Assembly (NCBI GenBank): GCA_002116315.1
Contig: KZ107851.1
Coordinates: 868,001-932,000 of the forward strand
Origin: Epicoccum nigrum
Lineage: Eukaryota > Ascomycota > Dothideomycetes > Pleosporales > Didymellaceae
Length of the DNA: 64,000 nt
Direction of reading: 5' to 3'
Shown: positions 10,993 to 20,184 of the stretch, in pieces
How the letters are laid out: each line of letters opens with the position of its first letter
Position numbering within the stretch: the stretch's first letter is position 1
The notes under the pieces: generated by a model
What the model was told of the DNA's origin: nothing
The model's database searches: none
What the model saw: only the letters and a program-made list of their open reading frames with translations
Made by a program: the position numbers and the translations under genes

Positions 10993-11751
10993 GTGGACCC
11001 GCCAACCCACAAGACTCGCGCTTCTAAGCGCAAAAGCCTTGCTAAAAGCAATGCCGCACCACCTCCTAAGAAGCAGCGTACCAGCGCCAAGCTCACGAAG
11101 AAGGCCATCACCAGCAAGGCCAAACTAAAGGCCAAACCAAAGGCCAAGGCCCCCAAGCCAGCTGCAACACGCCGGTCGCCATCATCCTCTCCCATCTCTG
11201 ACCCACCTCGCAACCTGAGAACCCCGTCTCCTTTTCCTGCGAGACCCATAGCTGCGCTCAGGCCCACGCCCACAGTCCACGCGGAAATTCTCTCACCTGA
11301 AACTCACGCGGCCATCATCGCCGCCGTTCGCGAAGCCCTCCTCCCAGCCCTCATCCTTGTGGAGCCAATGGTCGCTCACACACGCGCATGCGCACGTTTC
11401 GCGGCCGGTAGCGCGACGTCTGAGGCCGTGGACGAGCAAGAGGCCCGTATATTCGATACTCTCGGTCCTTTGATACGATCTTACGATGAAGCGCAGTCGG
11501 GCAGGTTTGAGGAGTCGGATGAGAGCGCAGAGGGGCCTCTTGGTGGAGGTGAGGAAGAGGAGGGGGAGGAAGGCACAAGAAAGCCAAACAAAAAGGTTCA
11601 GAAAAAGATATCGTCAAGGAGGAAGTCGGAGGTTGAGTTGCTGGGCCCGGCTCCGAAGGTTCCCTCTAGCAGGAGGACTAGCAACGCTCGTGGTGCTGCC
11701 AAGGACCTGAAGAGGATTGAGGACATTGTGGAGTGGAACTGGCCGGTGTGA
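10993..11751 (+). CDS. hypothetical basic, probably nuclear protein; start unresolved
   Basis: A 252-codon open frame with clear coding character. The first 80 residues are Lys/Pro/Ala-rich (KTRASKRKSLAK, then a KAKLKAKPKAK tract) like a nuclear, DNA-binding tail. A helical middle (about 95-170) follows, then an acidic stretch (GGGEEEEGEEG), a second basic patch and the C-terminus RIEDIVEWNWPV. No known domain is recognised. There is no ATG at the beginning: the frame opens after TAG at 10966-10968 and the first likely codon here is GTG. Either an upstream exon joins at an AG near 10971 or 10980, or there is an indel. The true start is therefore unknown. Confidence 0.55.
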   Translation: MDPPTHKTRASKRKSLAKSNAAPPPKKQRTSAKLTKKAITSKAKLKAKPKAKAPKPAATRRSPSSSPISDPPRNLRTPSPFPARPIAALRPTPTVHAEILSPETHAAIIAAVREALLPALILVEPMVAHTRACARFAAGSATSEAVDEQEARIFDTLGPLIRSYDEAQSGRFEESDESAEGPLGGGEEEEGEEGTRKPNKKVQKKISSRRKSEVELLGPAPKVPSSRRTSNARGAAKDLKRIEDIVEWNWPV

Positions 11752-12015
11752 GTGCGTTCTGGTGGCAATGTCCACACGATGCTCGGGATAATGCAAGCTG
11801 CTGGTGTAGATTACAAGTTCTTAAAGGGTCGATGTGGGGTATCAAAAGGAAGAGTCCGGCTGGTATCTAAGACTTGGTACTGTTCTCTTTCTCCTGATTC
11901 TCTTCGCTGTTCGTAGACCGTCCCTAGGTTAAATCGTCTCATATTGTACAGTAGTATAACGTGCCGTTCATGCACCCTCAACAATCGTCTATCCTCTTAT
12001 TCCACTCGTCCAAAT

Positions 12016-12539
12016 CTACTTCTTCTTCGGCACAGGCTTTGCTGCTGGTGGCGGTGTCGATGCTGCAGCCTTCGCCGGTGCCTTTGGCGCATCTGTCTGG
12101 GCAGCTCCGATGATGTCCATCAAGCTGTCGCCCTTCTTGCCCTGTTCCAGTCAGACCAAACAACCACCTTCCACGCCATACAGTACGCATAGAATCTCAC
12201 CTTGTCGTCCTCACTGTCCCACGCAGTACCAAACTTGGCTCTGAATGCCGCCAGCTTTCCTGCCTCGTCCTCCTCCACATTCAGCAGTTTCTGACTGCTG
12301 GGGTGCCACAGTGGGTTGTTCCGGATGTCCTTTGCGCTCCTGAGGACAGGCTGGGGGTTTGTGGTGCGCAGTGTGAAGGCCGAGCCGTCGGAAAGCTGGA
12401 TCAGCTGGGTGAACGTGTAGGGTCGCTTTGGGCGTCGCAGAAGTGTCGCGTGGCGGACCTGCTGAGTCTGGCGGGTGTAGGGGGCCACAGAGGCGCGGAG
12501 GGCACGCAGAGCGCTGGGCGATGGTATCGGGGCGGCCAT
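12016..12539 (-). CDS. mitochondrial large-subunit ribosomal protein bL31m
   Basis: Two exons, 12539-12201 and 12141-12016, separated by a 59-nt intron, encode 154 residues. The N-terminus (MAAPIPSPSALRALRASVAPYTRQTQQVRHA) looks like a mitochondrial presequence. The following RPKRPYTFTQLIQLSDGSAFTLRTT and NPLWHPSSQ segments match the bL31m/MRPL36 family of the mitochondrial 54S subunit. Exon 2 adds a Lys/Ala/Pro-rich tail ending PVPKKK. The start is the ATG directly before the presequence; upstream in-frame codons look like untranslated sequence. It is transcribed divergently from the flavin reductase-like gene. Confidence 0.85.
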
Positions 12540-12918
12540 TGTGTATATGCCCGGTGATGTTGTTGAAGTCACCTGCAATTGACGTTGGATTGGAGAAATG
12601 CGGAGTTCGGGAGAGAGCACTAGCGCGATATTTTCAGTAGGTCCCAGTAGCGCGGCGCGCAGCGGAGCAGCATCATTGATCCCGACGTGATCAATTCTTG
12701 TACTGCAGATCAGCACTCAATTGCTGTCGCGAATGCGTTGTTGAGGCTCATTGACAGAATGACGCTTGTTCAGCGCCCAGGATCGCGCTTCTTCGCGGCC
12801 TTCTACAGATGGAACCGCTGCACACGTGCGTTCCTCGACCTTCACGCCTGCCTGCCGCTGCTGAGACTGAGACCTGACAGAACGGACAAGCCCGTGCCCA
12901 TGCCCATGCCCGCGTCCT

Positions 12919-13659
12919 TTGCAAGCTAGACACCTGCTACGGCACACTGCAACTTCGGCCGCTCTGCTTCTGCGATCCTATCATACCACCTGCTGTTTGA
13001 GGAGGGAAGGAGCGTCTACGCATACCCATAGCCATAGCCTCACGCAAGAGCTGGAAAGGAGCTCAGCAACAGATGCGTCTTCAATACCAAAAATTGAAGC
13101 TCTGCTCAAGGATGATGTGCGCAACCTCATGCGGAGAGTACCATGCTGCGTCGCTATCGCTACAGTTGCACACGTCGATTCCGAGAGCGGCGAGAACGTT
13201 CCCATGGGCATAGCTGTTTCTTCGCTCAGCACAGTTACGCTCGACCCACCTACCATCTCCTTCAACATAAAGGAGCCTTCGCAGACTTTGAATGCAATCA
13301 GAGCCGCCCAGGGTAGCTTTCGCGTACATTGGTTGGCCGCGAAAGGGGATAGCGTTCCCATCATCCAGCAATTTACTCAGGGGAACAACCCCGATGCCTA
13401 TCTGCTACGGCGGCAACGTCATGTCTATATTCCGCAAGAACAAGACCGCTCGACTGCTGCGGCTTTCTCGGCGCCTCGGATACGCGCTGATAACCTCATC
13501 GCCGCCGCCGAGTGCGTCCTGACCCACCAACTTCCTGTAGGAGATCACATCATACTCGTCGCACAGATCAAGAGTCTCGAAATGGGCGACCAGTCTGGCT
13601 TCGCTATGGCTTATGTCGATGGTTCATACAGGGCTGTCGCAAATGGTCCGGAAAATTAG
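12919..13659 (+). CDS. flavin reductase-like FMN-binding protein, probably mitochondrial; start unresolved
   Basis: The frame encodes about 246 residues. The N-terminus (ARHLLRHTATSAALLLRSYHTTCCLRR) is a strong mitochondrial presequence. It is followed by a flavin reductase-like split-barrel domain with the pattern LMRRVPCCVAIATVAH, GIAVSSLSTVTLDPPTISFNI and GSFRVHWLA. The family binds FMN and reduces flavin or acts in two-component oxygenases; the substrate is unknown here. No ATG opens this frame: it is open from 12871 without Met, while ATGs lie in another frame ending at TAG 12927-12929. A short unseen intron or a one-base indel near 12908-12920 would supply a start. The stop at 13657-13659 is clear. 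Confidence 0.7.
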   Translation: MQARHLLRHTATSAALLLRSYHTTCCLRREGASTHTHSHSLTQELERSSATDASSIPKIEALLKDDVRNLMRRVPCCVAIATVAHVDSESGENVPMGIAVSSLSTVTLDPPTISFNIKEPSQTLNAIRAAQGSFRVHWLAAKGDSVPIIQQFTQGNNPDAYLLRRQRHVYIPQEQDRSTAAAFSAPRIRADNLIAAAECVLTHQLPVGDHIILVAQIKSLEMGDQSGFAMAYVDGSYRAVANGPEN

Positions 13660-14073
13660 ACAAACCCAACAGTCCGAAAAGCCCATCACGTCAGACTTTG
13701 ATCACAGCCAGCAAAGAGAGATGTAAGGAGGAAAGTCGGCGCTATCAACTTTAATGGGCTCGCGTAGAGGTTTGCGTTACGCGCAGCATTGTACTAAATA
13801 GATATCATAGAACAGAAGGAATCTGATGATTTTAGAGGTAGAGCAGACGCACGAAGCGTACGTACATACGGATAGGTTGTCCCGATCCTGCGGTGCAATA
13901 ATGAATGTACCTTGGTTCTCGACCTCATTGCAGTAGCCGTTCCAAAAACAGAGCCTTTGCTCAGCTGGTTCACCGGACGAACATCAAACAACATACTCAA
14001 CGAGGGCAAAGGGGTAATCGGAGCAGCATCTATGGAATTTCAGGATGTGCAAAATAGCAAAAAAAATGAAATG

Positions 14074-14172
14074 CGACAGCGGCAGGATTCGAACCTGCGC
14101 GGCCGAAGCCATATGATATCTAGTTGATGAACTCGTTCGAGTCATACCCATTAACCACTCTGGCACGCTGTC
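14074..14172 (-). tRNA. tRNA-Ser (anticodon CGA) with an 18-nt intron
   Basis: The minus strand has a perfect 7-bp acceptor stem (GACAGCG/CGCTGTC) with discriminator G, and an A box containing GAGTGGTTAA. The anticodon stem is TATGA/TCATA, there is a long variable arm (TGGCTTCGGCC) as in class II tRNAs, and the B box is GGTTCGAATCC. The spliced loop is CTCGAAA, so the anticodon is CGA. The intron follows base 37. A T8 run lies just 3'. Confidence 0.9.
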
Positions 14173-14689
14173 TTGTTATTCCAATTGATGAAGTTTGACA
14201 TATTTATATAATATATAATCTTACGTGTTGTGGAAGCATTGCGGTCAGTCTCTACGCGGCTCTTCCCTGCTCACGATCACTGGCGGCATTGACCCCATGG
14301 CTACGAATTTGATGCCAGGCGTAATCTCAGGGGCGACTTACGTAGCCCTCAAGCGGCCTTATGTCGCATTTCTCTACGAAATTTCTTTCTATCGCAGAAG
14401 CGTGGTTGTGCTATATGAGGTACATTGAGTCTTGGCTTTTCGCCTTGCATGCACAGACCACGCTTCAACGCGTTCTAGCGACGTGGGGCGCCGATCCGCT
14501 AGCGGTTCACCATGCAGGTCCGCCGGGCGCTCTCCCCATAGTTATCGACGTGTGAGCGCAACCGCGGAGCGCGACTGCCTCGTTTGTGGTACACGTGGTA
14601 GAACCTCGAGGCAACATTCCTGTAATCGTACCTCTGTACACCATCATGTGAATGTAAAGTCACACTTATTCATCCCTCCAACCAGCAAC

Positions 14690-16475
14690 ATGGACGCAGC
14701 GAGCTCCAAGGCCGCCGCGCTGGCCTCGGCCAAGGTGGTTAAGAACGCGAAAGGCAATATTGTGCCGAGCAGCCAGAAGGCGCATATCGTGTATGGCTGT
14801 GGTACGTGTCAATACCTCTGTGAGATCACTGCTAACCTTGTATAGAGCACATGGGCGAGATGTTCGAGAATGCGCGCAAACAAACTCTTCAGCACTACCG
14901 GTCCATCCTCCAGCTCATACACGATAAACCAAGTGTGATAGCGCAGACATACGTCGACTCGAACAACGAACCCGTCGTATCTCTTCGCCCGCTCTACCTA
15001 TGTCTACAATGCCCCAACATCATGACCCACGAGCAACGAGATCAGCACTTTGACACCAAGAGTCACTGCTTCTGTGGGTTGCAGCAGACCACATACTCCA
15101 CGAGTTTCAGCTGACAGACTGTAGCGGTAGAATCGCGCGACGGGAATGTGTACTGCGGGAATTGCCAGGACTTCATCTACGACCCCGAGCTGGAGATCAG
15201 AAGATTGCTAAAAGGTTGGAGACAATCTCTGCTGGAATAGTGTGCGGCATTGCTGACGACAGACAGGAAAGAAACGAAAGTTTGAAGACGCCCTGACCGC
15301 CGACGACGATAAGCTCATTGTTACAAACTCCACGTTCCTTCCTTGCCGAGCGACCGGCCTGCGCGGGCTTTACAACATGGGACAAACGTGCTTCATGAGT
15401 GTAATTCTACAAACGATTGTACACAATCCCTTCATACGTAACTTCTTCCTCGCTGAAGGGCACAAGACGGCCGACTGCGAGAAGGAATCATGTGTGAGCT
15501 GTGCGCTAGACGAGATGATTGTCGAGTTCCATTCCGCGGAGAAGACCGAAGGATATGGGGCCGTCAGCATGCTGATGGGAAGTTGGCTGGCCGGAGAGGT
15601 AGGCTCGCGTATCTGGTCGAACTACGCAGCGCTGATCACGATCCTCAGGCATTAGCTGGCTATCAGCAACAGGATGCTCACGAATACATGCAGTTCTTCC
15701 TGAACAATCTCCACCTAACGAACGGGGGCTCAACAGACTCCGAAGACTGCGACTGCATCATTCACAAGACCTTCTATGGCAAGCTTCAGAGCACGGTCAC
15801 CTGCGATCAGTGCAACAATGTATCTACCGCCCTCGACCCATACATGGACCTCAGTCTGGACATCCGGAGCCACAAGAGGCGTAAGAACGCCGACAAAGGA
15901 GAAGACCCAGGTCTAGATCTACGCGACTGCCTTGACCGCTTTACAGCTAGGGAGAAGCTGGAGTCAGCACAGTACACGTGCCGTAGCTGCGACAGTCCAC
16001 AGAATGCCATTAAGCAGCTCAGCGTGAAGCGGCTGCCCCCTGTCCTCACAATCCACCTTAAAGTACGTCTCATACCCGCTCATACGTAAGCCACCGTACT
16101 AACTCCTTCCCTCAGCGCTTCGAACACAACAAATCCGCCTCCTCGAAGATCGAAACCAGAGTCTCCTTCCCCACCAAACTCGATCTCTTCCCCTATACCA
16201 CCGCGCACAAAGAGCAAGTCAAAGCATCCAAAGCGGCCGGTCTGCCTATCACAAACTTCAACATGAACTCGCCCACTAACAACATCACGTACGAACTGGC
16301 CTCGGTCATTGTGCACAAGGGTAAGATTGACTCAGGCCATTATGTCAGTTACTCACGAGAGGGGAACGATTGGTTTGCCTTCGATGATAGCAAGGTTGTA
16401 CTGGCGGACGAGGCTGAGGTGCTTAGAGCTGAGGCGTATATCGTTACGTATATGATTGGTTCGCTTGATGTTTAA
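14690..16475 (+). CDS. UBP8: SAGA-type ubiquitin hydrolase UBP8 homologue
   Basis: Six exons are modelled: 14690-14801, 14846-15073, 15125-15214, 15267-15598, 15649-16062 and 16116-16475, giving 511 residues in frame. The N-terminal zinc-finger UBP domain (about 37-145) begins at C37-x-H39 and has CLQCPN, the H-x6-H region and CGNCQDF. The USP domain starts with GLRGLYNMGQTCFMS, where the catalytic Cys is about residue 185. It continues with YQQQDAHEYMQFF, two C-x2-C pairs of the zinc ribbon (CDQCNN and CRSCDS) and the catalytic His box GKIDSGHYVSY with DDSKV. In yeast, Ubp8 removes ubiquitin from histone H2B in the SAGA deubiquitination module. The architecture matches that enzyme rather than other USPs. 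Intron donors 3 and 4 are less canonical than the rest. Confidence 0.9.
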
Positions 16476-17127
16476 GGGTGTGCAGTAGAGAAGAGAGTTG
16501 GGCAAGGCATGTTGGGCGCGGGTACCACGTTTGGGTATGTGTGCGGCCCTGGTGAAGGAATCATGACACTTTTGCATTCTAGGCGTTGGGCTGTTGGCAA
16601 GGTAGCGCGAACATACCCCCGTGTGCGTATGCATTTGACATAGGATGGGAAGCGATACGCAAACGCAGTGAATAAACAGTGTGGCTAAGTCGAGACTAAA
16701 TCTTTGACTGGCAGAAAACATCAATTAGAACTGAAGCACCTTGGGAGGCTCTGGCTTTCGCCATTCTTGCATTATATCAAGTAGCTACTATCAACCTCTA
16801 TCAGCTGAAAAGAGGAACATAAAGGTTGCTGCAATGATGATGTGTTGTAACAAAGGTAAACCAGCTTTCACGAGTAGGCCCGTACGATTCGGAAGCAGGG
16901 CAAGATATGCTCACCTGTATCCTTCTACAATCTATACATCTGATCTCTTCAGATTGGGGTAAGTGTAAGCTTACACAGTACATTTCCGTTAATGCGTGCT
17001 TCTCTGACACCGATGCTGCAACTGCTGGGATAGGCCAGATCACGTGCCGTGGGGAAAAAAAACCTACCCACCTATCTCCATCACCACCACCTGCTCCTTT
17101 CAGGAGGAGGAAAGGGCAAAAAGAAAT

Positions 17128-17209
17128 TTCCGTCACGGGGAATCGAACCCCGGCCACATCGGCGCTTGCTAATGAGAGCGATGTATCCTAGCCACTAGAC
17201 CATAACGGA
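17128..17209 (-). tRNA. tRNA-Glu (anticodon CTC) with a 10-nt intron
   Basis: The minus strand shows acceptor stem TCCGTTA/TGACGGA (one G-T pair), A box TGGTCTAGTGGCTA and anticodon stem CATCG/CGATG. The spliced loop is CTCTCAC, giving anticodon CTC. The T arm is CCGGGG-TTCGATT-CCCCG. The intron (TTAGCAAGCG) lies at position 37/38. A short T run (CTTTTTG) lies 3' of the gene. Confidence 0.9.
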
Positions 17210-18351
17210 TATGTTTGATGAAGAATTTACGCAATAAAAATAATATATTCTTACAATAATATCTATATCAGTCTCTAATGGTGAGAATCTTTGAGAAGAT
17301 TGGCGGAGGGTAACGCCGGATCCTAGCCATTTCGAAATGTTTGTAGGTGTTGGTTTGAGATGAGATAAGCGAGTTTACCTTGACTATAACGAATAATGTT
17401 GTTTGAAAGTTCGCTAGAACCTGGGCACTTTTTCAGATCAGGGCTTGCGTTCTATCTATTCTTCTGCTCTCGTATTGTAGGTATTTCCTCGGTGAAGTTT
17501 CCAGCTCCAGCTGCTGTATGCAAGCACAATACGCGTCCCTCCCCGCGCAACTGAGACATCTATTGCGTACTTTATCTCGAGATGTGACACTAACATCTTC
17601 ACTTGACGGCACAGTACTAGCTCGGAGCAAGATGCACCAGAACAACGAAGAAATTCAGCCCTGATTGATACAACTTAATCAGATAAAGAACCATCCAAAA
17701 ACATCACCGTTTCTCGGTTGCCTTTTCTCTCGGTCGTTCCCGAACGAAATCCTTCTAGATTGCCGAGTGGATAGAGCTGGTAAGATGCTGTACGGCCGTA
17801 TACACATCGGCGGTTGTTCGGAACAACCTGTTCTCCGGCTGCTCAGCTGCTCCTGGCAGTCTAATCCACAAGAACAACGCTAGTGAAATCCTTTCTAGCT
17901 GCAAATGCAACGGTCAGTTGTTATACAAGTTGTCATGATTAGGGTGGTTAGCGCGACGGACCTCGGTCAACACCCAGAGCTCGTCAACTCTATGTTGAGC
18001 AGTACCGAAGGTTGCGGCCGTAGCATGGTATCCACATTTGAGATGAGGCTGAACAGCTCTGTGCAGCCGCACTACTGATTGTTACGAATCATGCGAGCAG
18101 GGTTGTCACCATATTTTCAATAAACATCATTGGTCATGACTGCTCAGCTCAACCCCTTAAGCGGGTTTGGTGATGGCTATCAGCCGTGAATGTGGAGCCT
18201 AGCACCGTCGTGTTGGCGGGCCGTAGCTTTAGAGCGGAGGAACAGGTCGTTGCAGCTCCGCTCATATATTCTCCTATATCTGCGCCTGCACAAGCAGTTG
18301 CTACTTCGATATCCCTCTGGAAAGCAGCCTGGAAGTTGAAAGTCACACATC
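17210..18351. other. gene-poor intergenic region
   Basis: About 1.1 kb with only short, uncharacteristic open frames. The distal end must contain the promoter of the DUF4188 gene. No repeat family member was recognised here. Confidence 0.5.
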
Positions 18352-19366
18352 ATGGCAATTAATCCCATTTTCGAGCCTTTCGCCTCCAGGCCAACCGACC
18401 AGGCGACAAGGAAACCACTGATTCAGCCGCTCACAGTCAGTGCATCTGCACATCCTAGCCATGGCTTAGGGATGTAGTATCAGCTAACGAGGAACATAGA
18501 TAGTACGCGATCAGTTCAGCATCGTGACATGGTTGTCGGTCGGAGCAGTCTTGCAAGCCGTAGCATATGCACTGCTTCCTTATCGTAACATCGTCACCAT
18601 TCTCCCAGTCATCCTCTTCCTCGGTTACAAGGCTGTCTATACAGCATGCACCGCAACTGGGCTCATCCCAAACCCGCGAATGAAGAACGTAATCCCGGGT
18701 CGCGTAACTCCGGTCTACCCGGATGAGAAAGGCCTGCAAAGCAAAGCTTCTGACACAGAGATGTGTGCCATCTTACTAGGTGTCATCTCGAACCACCCTC
18801 TCGGCATGCTCGGCCCCGGTTTCAAGGAAGTCGGCGTCAAATTCGACAACATGATCAGCCAACTGGCAGACGATGCTACAAGATACGGCTACCTCGGGCA
18901 TTCCAGTTGGCTGAACGCTTCGGACAACACCACGTCGAGCGAGTTCCTCACGATTGTCTATTTCGAAAACGAGCACTATATGCATGAGTATGCGCACGGG
19001 CCGATGCACAGCGAGACGATGGCATGGTGGAGACAAGTCGTGCAGGACATTCCGCACGTTGGCATCTCGCACGAAGCCTTCTCTTGCCCGAAGCAGAGCT
19101 GGGAGGGAGTTTATATCAACTACCCGCCTGTCGGTAAGTAACAACATGCGAGCAATACACCAAGGCTATGGAAGGCTAACATCATCGGTGCAGGTCTTGG
19201 CGCCACAAGCAAGGAAGTCACCGGCCCTGATGGCAAAAAGGCCTGGGTCAACCCCTTGGTCAGGGCTTCTGGTAGCCTCAGGTACAGCAGAGGACGCCAG
19301 GGAAGGACCTTTGGTGAGACTGATTGGGAGGGTTTGGACGCAAAGAAGAACCCCGAGTCTGCTTGA
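18352..19366 (+). CDS. DUF4188 family membrane-associated protein (monooxygenase-like)
   Basis: Three exons, 18352-18435, 18500-19133 and 19194-19366, give 296 residues in frame. Exon 1 supplies the ATG (MAINPIFEPFASRPT), which the long frame lacks. Residues about 35-85 form two hydrophobic, probably transmembrane segments (TWLSVGAVLQAVAYALL; VTILPVILFLGYKAVY). The DUF4188 region follows, with the characteristic YLGHSSWL, FLTIVYFENEHYMHEYAHGP, AWWRQ and IPHVGISHEAF segments. The domain belongs to the dimeric alpha/beta-barrel-like proteins often annotated as monooxygenases in fungi; the substrate is unknown. It is an isolated gene, with no oxidase or transporter cluster apparent beside it. 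Confidence 0.82.
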
Positions 19367-19933
19367 AGTGGTCTTTGGTGCTAAAGCCTGGATACGAAAG
19401 ACTGCTACTCACTTTCAGCTCGATGGTCTCACGCCTGCACCATATCGGACAAGGATTGCTGCTTCTTATTAACTCATAACGCTAGCTCCTCAATAATACT
19501 AAACAGCGGCGAGATAATGCTCCCCACTAGCTCTGGGCAGCCGCTTAGGATGCGTAAGAACAACGAAGGAACCCTTTAAGTGGTCTAGTACAGTCTACAC
19601 AACAGCTGTTTCAGAGGGCTACATGTTCTGTTGGCAGCATTCGTCCTACAATCTTTTGGGGCTTTTTATAAATTATTTACCTGGAAGTGCAACGTCAGTG
19701 GTCGTCCAACGCTGAGAAGGCGCAATGCAGTCTGTATTGAATTTTGATCTTCCACATACTCCAATTGCCTTGAACTGTACCACTCTGGGTTTCACCGCCA
19801 TGACCTCACCACTGTTGTGCAGCGCTCTTGGTTTTCCAAAAGTTGCAAGTGATACATTGTGTTTCTACATGTTGTTGATACCCCCTGATGTCATCACTTG
19901 TCATGGTATACTAAGGGACAGACAGTAAGGAAA

Positions 19934-20131
19934 CAGCACCTTTCCTCGGCCGACCGGACGCTGAGCACTCTATAAGATTGGTGATAGCTAGGAGTACTTT
20001 AACTCTAATTGGCGGGTGCTAGGTATCTAGGTCTGTCTTCAAGATGGCTACACTGTCTATCAGATCCTTTTGTTATCACTTTTCCCTAGTTAAAATCTTT
20101 CAAAGTGCAAAAAGTGTCTAGTTAGAGCTGG
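19934..20131 (-). repeat. MITE-like element, family B, copy 3 (reverse orientation)
   Basis: On the reverse strand this matches the copies at 50240 and 51198: shared blocks include CAGTGTAGCCATCTTGAAGA and TAGCACCCGCCAATTAGA, and the right end is GGTGCTG. The left end has decayed. It lies just beyond the 3' end of the OPT transporter gene. The boundary at 20131 is approximate. Confidence 0.7.
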
Positions 20132-20184
20132 AAGGGTTTTGTATAGCCAGAGAATGAATATGTATCTATTGCTGTCGAAATCGC

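Noticed and set aside
17665..17883. 72-codon plus-strand frame in the gap after tRNA-Glu
   Set aside because: Short, isolated, no homology features and no conserved-looking motif.
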